From Clostridia bacterium (GTDB taxonomy: Bacteria; Bacillota; Clostridia; Oscillospirales; Butyricicoccaceae), in assembly GCA_017552495.1 (NCBI GenBank), contig JAFZPW010000127.1:1-13613 (forward strand): DNA of 13,613 nt, given 5' to 3'. The notes below the pieces were generated by a model that saw only the letters and a program-made list of their open reading frames with translations, ran no database searches and had not been told where the DNA came from. Numbering within the stretch: position 1 is the stretch's first letter; every line of letters starts with the position of its first letter. Shown one piece after another: positions 1 to 7,230 of the stretch. A program made the position numbers and the translations under genes.

Positions 1-203
1 AAGGCTGCATTGATGTCGGCGGCGCGGACGGCGTCGCTTCCCGAAAGATAGCCGTGCCTGGCCGTGGCGCTGGGATAAAGCACCGGCTCCAGATCCAGGG
101 CGCGGACGTTGGCCGCCAGCGCTTCGGGCGTCAGACTGGTGGGGCTGGAGCCGCAGAGCACGGCCAGCCGGTCGCCGGGTTTCAACGGTTTGGGTCGGAT
201 CAT
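1..203 (-). CDS. LD-carboxypeptidase (peptidase S66 family), N-terminal part
   Basis: Partial gene that runs off the left edge; 67 codons are visible from an ATG at 203. The start is preceded by AAGGAGG with about 5 nt spacing. The N-terminus carries the S66 opening pattern LKPGDRLAV followed by GSSP, and then YLSGSDAVRAADINAAF near residues 51-67, matching the family's conserved 'ylaGsD..Ra.dl..af' block. S66 enzymes (LdcA, and the related MccF) cleave an L,D-peptide bond, in LdcA the terminal D-Ala of muropeptide tetrapeptides during cytoplasmic murein recycling. The nucleophilic Ser and the Glu/His pair of the Ser-Glu-His triad lie beyond the window, so LdcA cannot be told from an MccF-like immunity protein. 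It follows etfA, separated by an intrinsic terminator, so it is probably not a functional part of the butyrate operon. Confidence 0.8.
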   Translation of the reverse strand, partial: MIRPKPLKPGDRLAVLCGSSPTSLTPEALAANVRALDLEPVLYPSATARHGYLSGSDAVRAADINAA

Positions 204-218
204 AGCGTCCTCCTTATC

Positions 219-244
219 AAAAATGGGGAGCCGCAGGGCTCCCC
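219..244 (-). terminator. Intrinsic terminator after etfA
   Basis: On the minus strand a perfect 8-bp stem GGGGAGCC/GGCTCCCC with a 4-nt loop (225-244) is followed at once by ATTTTTGATA. It lies 18 bp after the etfA stop and closes the crt-hbd-bcd-etfB-etfA unit. The T-tract is short (five T), so some read-through into the downstream S66 peptidase gene is possible. Confidence 0.8.
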
Positions 245-262
245 AATCGGGTTGTATGGATT

Positions 263-1399
263 TTATTTGCTCTCGATGGCCTTCTTGAACTCTTCGATCA
301 GCAGCGGCGTCACCTTGAACAGGTCGCCCACGATGCCGTAATCGGCGATCTCAAAAATGGGGGCGTTCTCGTTCTTGTTGACGGCGATGATGCACTCGGA
401 GTCGGACATGCCGGCCTTGTGCTGAATGGCGCCGGAAATGCCCAGGGCGATGTAAATGCGGGGACGAACGGTCTTGCCGGTCTGGCCGACCTGATGATCG
501 GCGGTAATCCAGCCGGCGTCCACACAGGCGCGGGAGGAACCCACGACGCCGTGCAGAACATCGGCCAGTTCTTCGGCCAGCTTGATGCCGCCCTGAATGT
601 CCTTGGAAATGCCGCGGCCCACGGAAACGATGACCTCGGCGCCGGTCAGGTCAACCAGCTTGCGGGCTTCCTTGACGGTCTCCAACACTTGGGTACGGAT
701 GTCGGAAGCGGCCAGCTTGACCTCGGGCTTGGAGATAACGGCACTGTCGGCGCGCTTCTGATCGAAGGGAGCCTTCTTCATAACGCCGGGACGGACGGTG
801 GCCATGCAGGGACGGAAGCGGGGGCAGATGATGGAGGCCATCAGGTGGCCGCCGAAGGCGGGACGGGTCATCTTCAGGTCGCGGGACACATCGTGGGGCT
901 TGCCCAGCACGATGGCGCTGCCCATACCGGCGATTTTCTCTTCGGGCAGGGTAGAAGCCTCCCGCAAAAAGTCTTTATAAATGCCCATATCCACATCCAG
1001 ATGGGTGCAGTCGGCGCACAGACCGGTGTGCAGGCGGGCGGCGCAGCGGGGCGCCAGATCGCGGCCGATGTTGGTGGCGCCAACCAGCAGAGCCTCGGGC
1101 TTGCGCTCGACGACCATGTCGCAGATGACCTTGGCATAAGCATCGGTGGTGTAATCCTTCAGCAGAGGATGCTCGCAGACGATGATCTCGTCGGCGCCGT
1201 AACCGGCCAACTCGCGCGCCAGCCCCTCGACCTTGTCGCCCAGCAGCAGGCCGCACAGACGGACGCCCAGTTCGTCGGCCAGCTTGCGGCCTTCAGAGAT
1301 CAGTTCGAAGTCGGTGGGCATCAAAACGCCCTGGCGCTGCTCGCAGAAGACCCATACGTCTTTGAAGTCTTCCAAAACGGTATTCTTAAACTCAGACAT
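263..1399 (-). CDS. etfA: Electron transfer flavoprotein, alpha subunit
   Basis: 378 aa; ATG at 1399 preceded by AAAGGAGA. EtfA partners EtfB to pass electrons to butyryl-CoA dehydrogenase in the cytoplasm. In anaerobes with this gene order the complex usually bifurcates electrons from NADH to crotonyl-CoA and ferredoxin. The C-terminal FAD domain is clear: VGSSR at 286-290, DHQVGQTGKTV at 301-311, YIALGISGAIQH at 316-327 and the NKNENAPIFEIADYGIVGD region at 341-359. The N-terminal alpha/beta domain spans roughly residues 13-210 and contains the TRPAFGG and RPGVM blocks. The protein is longer than the ~320-340 aa of many EtfA; the extra length is mainly a ~30-residue insert near residues 141-174, before LKMTRPAFGG. 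Last gene of the operon, 19 bp after etfB. Bifurcating function is inferred from context and length, not proven by a single residue. Confidence 0.95.
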   Translation of the reverse strand: MSEFKNTVLEDFKDVWVFCEQRQGVLMPTDFELISEGRKLADELGVRLCGLLLGDKVEGLARELAGYGADEIIVCEHPLLKDYTTDAYAKVICDMVVERKPEALLVGATNIGRDLAPRCAARLHTGLCADCTHLDVDMGIYKDFLREASTLPEEKIAGMGSAIVLGKPHDVSRDLKMTRPAFGGHLMASIICPRFRPCMATVRPGVMKKAPFDQKRADSAVISKPEVKLAASDIRTQVLETVKEARKLVDLTGAEVIVSVGRGISKDIQGGIKLAEELADVLHGVVGSSRACVDAGWITADHQVGQTGKTVRPRIYIALGISGAIQHKAGMSDSECIIAVNKNENAPIFEIADYGIVGDLFKVTPLLIEEFKKAIESK

Positions 1400-1418
1400 T
1401 CCTATAATCTCCTTTCAA

Positions 1419-2219
1419 TCAGATGATGTGCTTGCCGGCGAGGATGCCCGCCAGCTTTTCGCACGTGGCTCTGTCAGCGCCTTCCAGCATCATGCCGGCG
1501 CCCTTCTGGGGAGGCGTAAAGGAGGTCAGGATGTTGGTGGGAGAGCCGGCCAGACCGATGGTGTCGGCCTCAATCAGGGGATCGTCCTTCAGACGGGGAT
1601 AGTCAAAGACCTGCATAGGCTTGCTGTAAGCCTCCACGACGCCGCCCACGCTCATGTAACGGGGCTCGTTGAGTTCCTTGATGCAGGTGAGCAGGCAGGG
1701 AGTCTGGACCTTAACGGTCATATAGCCGTCTTCCAGCATGCGCTTGACAACGATCTCGTTGCCTTCCTTCTTGATGTCGGCAACATAAGAGACCTGGGGA
1801 ATATCCAGCTTCTCGGCGATCTGGGGACCAACCTGGGCGGTGTCGCCGTCGATGGCCTGACGGCCGCAGAAAACGATATCGTCCTTCTCAAGGCCGATGG
1901 CGTTGATGCCGGCGGCAATGATCTGCGAGGTGGCAAAGGTATCGGAACCGCCGAACTCGCGGCCGGAAATCAGAACGGCGTCGTCGCAGCCCATGGCAAT
2001 CAGTTCGCGGAGCATACCCTCGGCGGGAGGCGGACCCATGGTGACGGCGGTGACGCGGCAGCCGGTCTCGTCCTTCAGTTTCAGAGCGGCTTCGATGGCG
2101 TTTTTATCGTCGGGATTGGTGATGGTCTGCATGGATGCACGATTCAGGGTGCCGTCGGGATTGACAGCCACCTTACCGGAGGTATCCGGAACCTGCTTGA
2201 CACAAACAATGATTTTCAT
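1419..2219 (-). CDS. etfB: Electron transfer flavoprotein, beta subunit
   Basis: 266 aa; ATG at 2219 with AGGAGGTAA upstream. It begins MKIIVCVKQVPDT, the standard EtfB opening. The nucleotide-binding stretch CGRQAIDGDTAQVGPQIA (residues 118-135) holds AMP in classical EtfB and the second (bifurcating) FAD in clostridial enzymes. The EtfB signature around residues 158-178, ending PCLLT, is present. Length is normal for clostridial EtfB (about 260 aa). Sits 18 bp after bcd and 19 bp before etfA, so the three products are translated from one message and form the Bcd-EtfAB complex. Confidence 0.95.
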   Translation of the reverse strand: MKIIVCVKQVPDTSGKVAVNPDGTLNRASMQTITNPDDKNAIEAALKLKDETGCRVTAVTMGPPPAEGMLRELIAMGCDDAVLISGREFGGSDTFATSQIIAAGINAIGLEKDDIVFCGRQAIDGDTAQVGPQIAEKLDIPQVSYVADIKKEGNEIVVKRMLEDGYMTVKVQTPCLLTCIKELNEPRYMSVGGVVEAYSKPMQVFDYPRLKDDPLIEADTIGLAGSPTNILTSFTPPQKGAGMMLEGADRATCEKLAGILAGKHII

Positions 2220-2237
2220 AGCTTACTTACCTCCTGC

Positions 2238-3410
2238 TTATTTCACGCCGAGATTGCTGGCAATCACCATTCTCTGAACTTCAGAGGTGCCCTCGTAGAT
2301 CTCGGTGATCTTCGCGTCGCGCATCATGCGCTCCACGGGATATTCACGGGTGTAGCCATAGCCGCCAAAGAGCTGGACGGCGCGGCGGGTAACGTCGGAA
2401 GCGGCCTCAGCGGCAAAGAGCTTGGCCATGGCGGCATCCATGCTGTAAGAGACCTTGCTGTTCTTGGCGTGCTCGGCCTTCTTCATGGCGGCGGCATAGA
2501 CCAGATACTGGGCGGCCTGCATCCGGGTGTGCATATCGGCCAGTTGGAACTGGGTGTTCTGGAACTGGCTGATGCGCTTGCCGAACTGAACGCGCTCCTT
2601 GGTGTATTTGATGGCCTCTTCCACAGCGCCTTCGCCCAGACCCAGCGCCTGAGAAGCGATGCCGATACGGCCGCCGTCCAGGGTCTTCATGGCGATCTTG
2701 AAGCCGTCGCCGATCTTGCCCAGCAGATTCTCCTTGGGCACGATGCAATCCTCAAAGATCAGGTCGCAGGTAGAGGAGCCGCGGATACCCATCTTCTTCT
2801 CGTGCTTGCCCTGAGAGAAGCCGGGGAAGCTCTTCTCCACGATAAAGGCGGAGATCTCTTTCATGGGACGGCCGCGCTTGTCGGTGGTCATGCCGGTGAC
2901 GGCGATGACCACAAACACATCGGCCACGTTGCCGTTGGTGATGAAGCACTTGGAGCCGTTCAGGACGTAATGATCGCCCTCCAGCACGGCGGTGGTCTGC
3001 TGGCCCTGCGCGTCGGTGCCGGCGCCGGGCTCGGTCAGGCCGAAGGCGCCGATCCATTCGCCGGAGCACAGTTTGGGCAGATATTTCATCTTCTGCTCCT
3101 CGGTGCCGTTTTCAAAAATGGGCGCAGCGCACAGAGAAGTATGGGCGGAAACGATGACCGCGGTGGTGCCGCAGACCTTCGCCAGTTCCTCCACGCACAT
3201 GGCATAAGCCAGCGGGTCGGCGCCCGCGCCGCCATACTGCTTGGGGAAGTAAATGCCCATCATGCCCAGCTTGGCCATCTTCTTCACGGTCTCCATGGGG
3301 AAGCGCTCTTCCTCATCGATCTCCTGGGCCAAAGGCTTGACTTCGGTCTCCGCAAACTCCCGGTACATTTTGCGGAGCATCTCATGCTCTTTGCTCAAAA
3401 CAAAATCCAT
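2238..3410 (-). CDS. bcd: Butyryl-CoA dehydrogenase (acyl-CoA dehydrogenase family)
   Basis: 390 aa; ATG at 3410 after AGGAGGG (7 nt spacing). Acyl-CoA dehydrogenase fold: helical N-domain (about 1-120), beta domain with GLTEPGAGTDA (124-134) and NGSKCFITNG (151-160), and a C-terminal helical domain ending in the IYEGTSE block. Glu373 in that block is the expected catalytic base that abstracts the alpha proton. The position of this Glu and the ~380-390 aa length fit the short-chain (butyryl) class. With EtfAB it reduces crotonyl-CoA to butyryl-CoA, the exergonic step that drives ferredoxin reduction in butyrate producers. Lies 40 bp after hbd and 18 bp before etfB. Substrate length is inferred from the operon; the sequence alone would also allow a related short-chain acyl-CoA dehydrogenase. 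Confidence 0.95.
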   Translation of the reverse strand: MDFVLSKEHEMLRKMYREFAETEVKPLAQEIDEEERFPMETVKKMAKLGMMGIYFPKQYGGAGADPLAYAMCVEELAKVCGTTAVIVSAHTSLCAAPIFENGTEEQKMKYLPKLCSGEWIGAFGLTEPGAGTDAQGQQTTAVLEGDHYVLNGSKCFITNGNVADVFVVIAVTGMTTDKRGRPMKEISAFIVEKSFPGFSQGKHEKKMGIRGSSTCDLIFEDCIVPKENLLGKIGDGFKIAMKTLDGGRIGIASQALGLGEGAVEEAIKYTKERVQFGKRISQFQNTQFQLADMHTRMQAAQYLVYAAAMKKAEHAKNSKVSYSMDAAMAKLFAAEAASDVTRRAVQLFGGYGYTREYPVERMMRDAKITEIYEGTSEVQRMVIASNLGVK

Positions 3411-3450
3411 AAATTACCCTCCTTGCGTTTTCACGCAATATTTAATTGCT

Positions 3451-4287
3451 TTATTTCGTATAATCGTAGAAGCCCTTTCCGGTCTTCCGGCCCAGCAGGC
3501 CGCCGCGCACCATCTTGCGGAGCAGCAGCGCGGGACGGTATTTGTCGTCGCCGGTTTCACGGTGCAGCGTCTCCATGATGGCCAGGCAGACGTCCAGACC
3601 GATAAAATCGCCCAGCGCCAACGGGCCCATGGGATGGTTGGCGCCAAGCTGCATGGCCTTGTCGATGTCCTCCACAGAGGCGACGCCGGTCTCTACCAGA
3701 CCGATGGCTTCGTTAATCATGGGGATGAGGATCTTATTGACCACAAAGCCCGGGGCCTCAGCCACCTCCACAGGATCCTTGCCGATCTCGCGGGAGAGAT
3801 TGTAAATGAAATCAAAGGTCTCCTGCGTGGTGTTTGCGCCGCGGATGACCTCCACCAGTTTCATACTGGGAACGGGATTGAAGAAGTGCATCCCGATGAC
3901 GGGGTGCTTCAGTCCGTTGCCCATCTCGGTCACGGAAAGCGAAGAGGTATTGGATGCGAAGATGGTTCCGGGCTTGCACAGGGCGTCCAGCTCGCAGAGC
4001 AGCGCGCGTTTGGTGGCCATATCCTCCTTGACGCACTCGATCACCAGATCGGCGTCGGCTGCGGCGGACGTTTCCTCCACCAGCACGCGGCTCAGCAGAT
4101 CTTCCTTGGCTTCGGCGGTCATCTTGCCCTTCTGGACACGCTTTTCCAGCGAGGCCGCCAGTTTATCCTTATGCTTCTGGGCGGAAGCGACGCTGCTTGC
4201 ATACATCAGCGCAATGTGGCCGTTTGCGGCGAAAACCTGCGCGATGCCGCTTCCCATGGTTCCTGCTCCAAAAATTGCTACCTTCAT
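3451..4287 (-). CDS. hbd: 3-hydroxybutyryl-CoA dehydrogenase
   Basis: 278 aa, close to the ~282 aa of clostridial Hbd; ATG at 4287 with AAGGAGG. Reduces acetoacetyl-CoA to (S)-3-hydroxybutyryl-CoA using NAD(P)H. The N-terminal Rossmann motif GAGTMG (residues 7-12) binds the dinucleotide. GMHFFNPVP (132-140) is the family signature, with His134 the likely catalytic His and Asn137-Pro138 following. The C-terminal dimerisation domain holds the APGFVVNKIL block, the HPMGPLALGDFIGLD block and the GRKTGKGFYDY ending. Lies 43 bp after crt and 40 bp before bcd. Confidence 0.95.
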   Translation of the reverse strand: MKVAIFGAGTMGSGIAQVFAANGHIALMYASSVASAQKHKDKLAASLEKRVQKGKMTAEAKEDLLSRVLVEETSAAADADLVIECVKEDMATKRALLCELDALCKPGTIFASNTSSLSVTEMGNGLKHPVIGMHFFNPVPSMKLVEVIRGANTTQETFDFIYNLSREIGKDPVEVAEAPGFVVNKILIPMINEAIGLVETGVASVEDIDKAMQLGANHPMGPLALGDFIGLDVCLAIMETLHRETGDDKYRPALLLRKMVRGGLLGRKTGKGFYDYTK

Positions 4288-4330
4288 GTTTCAGATCCTC
4301 CTTATGTTATGAAAAGCGATCATTCTTCGT

Positions 4331-5107
4331 TCAGCGATTGACGAACGGATCAGCCTTGCGTTTTTCCAGAAACGCAGCCATGGCATTTTTCTGGTCGACG
4401 GTCTCGAAGCAGGAGCCAAACAGCTCTTCCTCGATGACAATGGCTCTGTCCATATCCACCTGCAAGCCCTCGTTCACCGCTTTTTTGACGGCGCGGACGG
4501 CGATGGGCGCATTGGCCGCGATGCGGCTCGCCAGCTTCATAGCCTCGTCCATCAGCGTCTCCACGGGATAAACGCCCTGCACCAGTCCGATGGCCAGCGC
4601 CTCGGGCGCTTTGACCTTCCGGGCGGTATAGAGCAGTTCCTTGGCGCGGCCTACGCCGATCAGCCGGGCCATGCGCTGGGTGCCGCCGAAGCCGGGTGTA
4701 ATGCCCAACCCCACCTCAGGCTGTCCAAAAACCGCCGTTTCGGATGCAAGACGGATGTCGCAGCTCATAGCCAGCTCGCAGCCGCCGCCCAGCGCAAAGC
4801 CGCACACGGCGGCGATGGTGGGAATGGGCAGCGTTTCCAATTTGCGGAACACATCGTTGCCCAGTTTGCCGAAGGTTTGCCCCTCGGCCTTGCTCAGGCT
4901 GCTCATCTGCCCGATATCCGCGCCGGCGACAAAGGCTTTTTCTCCTTCGCCGCGCACGATCAGGCAGCGCACCACGCCGGGATCGACCTGATCCAGCGCT
5001 TCGCTCAATTCCCGAATGACCTGGTCGTTCAGCGCATTGAGCGCAGCGGGGCGCGCCACGGTAAGGATCCCCACGTTTTCTTTCACAGAGAATTGCACAA
5101 ATTCCAT
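4331..5107 (-). CDS. crt: 3-hydroxybutyryl-CoA dehydratase (crotonase)
   Basis: 258 aa from the ATG at 5107. An in-frame upstream start at 5155 would add 16 residues, but that extension falls inside the palindrome and leader and lacks an SD; AGGAGG sits 7 nt before 5107 and the resulting length matches the ~260-aa family norm. Enoyl-CoA hydratase/isomerase fold: the oxyanion-hole segments AGADI (61-65) and GFALGGG (103-109) and the two catalytic glutamates, Glu111 in GGGCELAMSCD and Glu131 in FGQPEVGLG, are all in place. Dehydrates 3-hydroxybutyryl-CoA to crotonyl-CoA. First gene of the crt-hbd-bcd-etfB-etfA unit, behind its own consensus promoter at 5176-5204. Confidence 0.95.
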   Translation of the reverse strand: MEFVQFSVKENVGILTVARPAALNALNDQVIRELSEALDQVDPGVVRCLIVRGEGEKAFVAGADIGQMSSLSKAEGQTFGKLGNDVFRKLETLPIPTIAAVCGFALGGGCELAMSCDIRLASETAVFGQPEVGLGITPGFGGTQRMARLIGVGRAKELLYTARKVKAPEALAIGLVQGVYPVETLMDEAMKLASRIAANAPIAVRAVKKAVNEGLQVDMDRAIVIEEELFGSCFETVDQKNAMAAFLEKRKADPFVNR

Positions 5108-5141
5108 TTTCAGCCCTCCTGTCCTGTGCGGTCGACCGGGT

Positions 5142-5155
5142 GTGAGTAAACTCAC
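5142..5155. promoter_or_regulatory. Palindromic candidate operator in the crt leader
   Basis: A perfect 14-bp palindrome, GTGAGT-AA-ACTCAC, lies between the crt promoter and the crt start. With the transcription start expected near 5169, it covers about +14 to +27, a typical place for a roadblock repressor. Two 6-bp half-sites suggest a dimeric regulator, for example TetR or GntR type. It does not match the Rex consensus (TTGTTAA-N4-TTAACAA). No regulator gene lies in the window, so the binding protein is unknown. Confidence 0.45.
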
Positions 5156-5175
5156 CCCCGATCCCGTACAGTTTC

Positions 5176-5204
5176 ATTATAACGGCCTACGGTAAGTTTG
5201 TCAA
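5176..5204 (-). promoter_or_regulatory. Consensus sigma-A promoter for crt-hbd-bcd-etfBA
   Basis: On the minus strand TTGACA (5199-5204) and TATAAT (5176-5181) are separated by exactly 17 bp: both hexamers are perfect matches to the housekeeping consensus. Transcription should start near 5169, giving a leader of about 60 nt that contains the 5142-5155 palindrome. This places crt and the four genes after it in a unit that can be expressed separately from thl. Confidence 0.88.
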
Positions 5205-5217
5205 AGATAAAACGAGG

Positions 5218-5240
5218 TTTTCCGTCCATTTTGCGGAAAA
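5218..5240 (-). terminator. Weak hairpin after thl, possible terminator
   Basis: On the minus strand TTTTCCG and CGGAAAA (7-bp arms, 9-nt loop) form an inverted repeat about 50 bp after the thl stop, followed by CCTCGTTTTATC. The stem is AT-rich and the T-run short, so termination would be weak. It lies directly upstream of the crt -35 box. Confidence 0.3.
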
Positions 5241-5291
5241 TCAGAAAAGAACGCCGCTTGATTCAAAAGCCGCTTTCTGAAAGGATCGAAA

Positions 5292-6476
5292 TCAGACGCG
5301 CTCCACAACCAGCGCTTCGCCCATACCGCCGCCGATGCACAGAGAAGCGACGCCGTACTTGCTGCCGCGCTTCTGCATCTCGTAGCAGAGGGTGACCAGG
5401 ATGCGGGCGCCGGAAGCGCCGATGGGATGACCCAGCGCGATGGCGCCGCCGTTGACGTTGACGTTATCGGGCGTGAGGCCCAGTTCCTTATTGACGGCGG
5501 CGGCCTGCGCGGCAAAGGCCTCGTTCAGCTCGAACAGGTCAATGTCCTTAGTCTCAAGACCGGCCTTCTTCAGGGCCTGGCGGACAGAGGGGATGGGGCC
5601 GGTGCCCATATAGGCGGGATCGACGCCCACAGAGCCGGTGGAAACGATCTTGGCCATGGGCTTGAGGCCGTGGGCCTTGACGAACTCGCCGGAGGCAACC
5701 ACGATGGCGGCGGCGCCGTCGTTGATGCCGGAGGCGTTGCCGGCGGTGACCGTGCCGCCGTCGCGCTTGAAGGCGGGCTTCAGCTTGGCCAGCGTTTCAA
5801 CGGTGGTGCCGGCGCGGGGATGCTCGTCCTTGTTGAAGACGATGGGATCGCCCTTACGCTGGGGAATGACCACGTCCACGATCTCGTCGTCGAAACGGCC
5901 GCCGTCGCGGGCTGCCACGGCGCGCTGCTGGCTGCGGGCGGCCAGCTCATCCTGCATCTCGCGGGTGATGCCGTATTTCTCGGCCACGTTTTCAGCGGTG
6001 ATACCCATGTGATAGTTGTTGAACGCATCCCACAGACCGTCGTTGACCATCACGTCGGTCATGGTGGTGTTGTTCATGCGGGCGCCCCAGCGGGCGGCGT
6101 TCATGGCATAGGGCGCCAGGCTCATGTTCTCCATGCCGCCGGCCACAACACACTCGGCCTCGCCGGCCAGGATGGTGCGGAAGGCGATGGAAACAGAATG
6201 CAGACCGGAGCCGCACACCTTGTTCAGCGTGGTGCAGGGCGTTTCGATGGGAAGTCCGGCCTTCAAAGAGGCCTGACGGGCAGGATTCTGGCCCAAGCCG
6301 GCCTGCAGCACGTTGCCGAAAAAGACCTCATTGACATCGGCGGGATCCACGTTGCCGCGCTTGAGAGCCTCTTTGATGACGATGGAGCCCAGCTCAACGG
6401 CGGGAATGCTCTTGAGCGCGCCGCCAAAACTGCCGACAGCGGTGCGGGCCATGCTTACCAGATAAACTTCTTTCAT
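5292..6476 (-). CDS. thl: Acetyl-CoA C-acetyltransferase (thiolase)
   Basis: 394 aa, normal for biosynthetic thiolases (~392); ATG at 6476 with AAGGAGTG. Condenses two acetyl-CoA to acetoacetyl-CoA, the entry step of butyrate formation. The catalytic residues are where expected: Cys88 in NKVCGSGLH (acyl-enzyme nucleophile), His350 in GGAIALGHPIGASG and Cys380 in SLCIGGGMGEAL. The GGMENMS block is present. It precedes crt by 184 bp and has its own promoter at 6553-6581. A second promoter lies between thl and crt, so the two are probably at least partly independent transcripts. The alternative name atoB or phaA-like is possible; the context with crt, hbd and bcd supports thl. Confidence 0.95.
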   Translation of the reverse strand: MKEVYLVSMARTAVGSFGGALKSIPAVELGSIVIKEALKRGNVDPADVNEVFFGNVLQAGLGQNPARQASLKAGLPIETPCTTLNKVCGSGLHSVSIAFRTILAGEAECVVAGGMENMSLAPYAMNAARWGARMNNTTMTDVMVNDGLWDAFNNYHMGITAENVAEKYGITREMQDELAARSQQRAVAARDGGRFDDEIVDVVIPQRKGDPIVFNKDEHPRAGTTVETLAKLKPAFKRDGGTVTAGNASGINDGAAAIVVASGEFVKAHGLKPMAKIVSTGSVGVDPAYMGTGPIPSVRQALKKAGLETKDIDLFELNEAFAAQAAAVNKELGLTPDNVNVNGGAIALGHPIGASGARILVTLCYEMQKRGSKYGVASLCIGGGMGEALVVERV

Positions 6477-6552
6477 GGGGATACACTCCTTTTTATAAAA
6501 ATATTATTTCTTCGTTTTGGCATTCAGGGTTTTGTCCACTGAGCCATCTTTT

Positions 6553-6581
6553 ATTATAGCGAATCTTCCCCGTTGTGGCAA
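6553..6581 (-). promoter_or_regulatory. Sigma-A promoter for thl
   Basis: Minus-strand TTGCCA (6576-6581) and TATAAT (6553-6558) with a 17-bp spacer; only one base departs from consensus. The expected start is near 6546, giving a leader of about 70 nt before the thl ATG. Confidence 0.8.
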
Positions 6582-6615
6582 CACATAAATCGCTGTAATT
6601 TGTACTTTTTTTCCG

Positions 6616-6642
6616 CAAAAACCCGTGATTTTCACGATTTTT
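6616..6642. terminator. Symmetric hairpin with A- and T-tracts, possible second terminator
   Basis: CGTGA-TTT-TCACG (6624-6636) is flanked by a run of A on one side and a run of T on the other, so either strand would give a short stem followed by about five U. It lies between the strong rlmH terminator and the thl promoter and could be a back-up terminator. The stem is only 5 bp, so the call is weak. Confidence 0.3.
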
Positions 6643-6695
6643 GTTAATATAGCGTCAATTTTATGGCGTTTTTTGACAATCAATCGTTTTGCGCC

Positions 6696-6730
6696 AAAAA
6701 AACGGTCTGTGCTCATTTCCGGCACAGACC
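6696..6730 (-). terminator. Intrinsic terminator after rlmH
   Basis: A perfect 9-bp stem GGTCTGTGC/GCACAGACC (6704-6712 and 6722-6730, 9-nt loop) is followed on the minus strand by G and then seven T. It begins 21 bp after the rlmH stop and separates the wal-side genes from the thl promoter. Confidence 0.9.
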
Positions 6731-6750
6731 GCTGCGATTTCCGTTGTTTG

Positions 6751-7209
6751 TTATTTGTGATATTTTCCGCCGGCGAGGATGGACAAGGCCCGATAGACCT
6801 GCTCCAACACCATCACCCGCGCCAAATGATGGGGAAAAGTCATGGGCGACATGGACAGCCGCAGCGCACTCTCCCGCTTGATGGCTTCGTCCAGCCCACG
6901 GGACGAGCCGATGAGGATGCACACTCTGGAAATGCCGCCGGTCTGGAGCTGCCCCAGTTTTTCAGCCAGCGCCTCGCTGGACATCTCCTTCCCCTCGATG
7001 CACATGGCGATGACAAAACTCCCGGGCAAAAGCGCGGCGCGGATCTTCTCGGCCTCTTTTTCCAGCGCGCCGGGGCGGTCGGGCTCTTCGTCAAGCTGAA
7101 GGATCTCCATGCGGCAAAAGGCGCTCAGGCGTTTTTCGTATTCCCGGCAGGCCTCCTGATAAAACCGTTCCTTCAGCTTTCCCACACAGATTAAACGAAT
7201 CTGCAGCAT
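6751..7209 (-). CDS. rlmH: 23S rRNA (pseudouridine1915-N3)-methyltransferase RlmH
   Basis: 152 aa, slightly shorter than the ~159 aa usual for RlmH; ATG at 7209 with a purine-rich GGGAGGGGAG upstream. SPOUT-class methyltransferase that methylates Psi1915 in helix 69 of 23S rRNA, using S-adenosylmethionine. The SAM-pocket segment reads LIGSSRG (99-105) where most RlmH have a GGSxG-type loop. The diagnostic C-terminus, from SMSPMTFPHHLARVM (119-133) through LEQVYRALSILAGGKYHK, is fully conserved and ends in the YHK tail. It follows walJ by 21 bp. rlmH near walJ is a common Firmicutes arrangement. Last gene before a strong terminator. Confidence 0.95.
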   Translation of the reverse strand: MLQIRLICVGKLKERFYQEACREYEKRLSAFCRMEILQLDEEPDRPGALEKEAEKIRAALLPGSFVIAMCIEGKEMSSEALAEKLGQLQTGGISRVCILIGSSRGLDEAIKRESALRLSMSPMTFPHHLARVMVLEQVYRALSILAGGKYHK

Positions 7210-7230
7210 GCGCTCCCCTCCCTCTGTCTG

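Noticed and set aside
1233..3578. Very long plus-strand open frame (781 codons) opposite etfB and bcd
   Set aside because: It is antisense to two well-supported genes, is rich in Gly/His/Leu/Ala as expected from the reverse of GC-biased codons, and matches no family I recognise.
5198..5395. 65-codon plus-strand frame between crt and thl
   Set aside because: It starts within the crt promoter, overlaps the 3' end of thl, has no SD and is Arg-rich without a recognisable domain.
6477..6492. TTTTTATAAAAA palindrome near the thl start
   Set aside because: A short, purely A/T palindrome is expected by chance in AT-rich leader DNA, and it overlaps the SD region rather than forming a distinct operator.
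5427..6542. Plus-strand open frame of 371 codons opposite thl
   Set aside because: Antisense shadow of thl, with low-complexity Gly/His/Asp composition and no convincing ribosome-binding site.
6641..6658. Possible Rex redox-repressor site upstream of thl (TTGTTAA followed by GCGTCAA)
   Set aside because: Only the left half-site fits TTGTTAA-N4-TTAACAA; the right half does not, and the site lies well upstream of the -35 box.
6504..6725. 73-codon minus-strand frame between rlmH and thl
   Set aside because: It runs across the rlmH terminator hairpin, the second hairpin and the thl promoter. Its composition matches AT-rich intergenic DNA.
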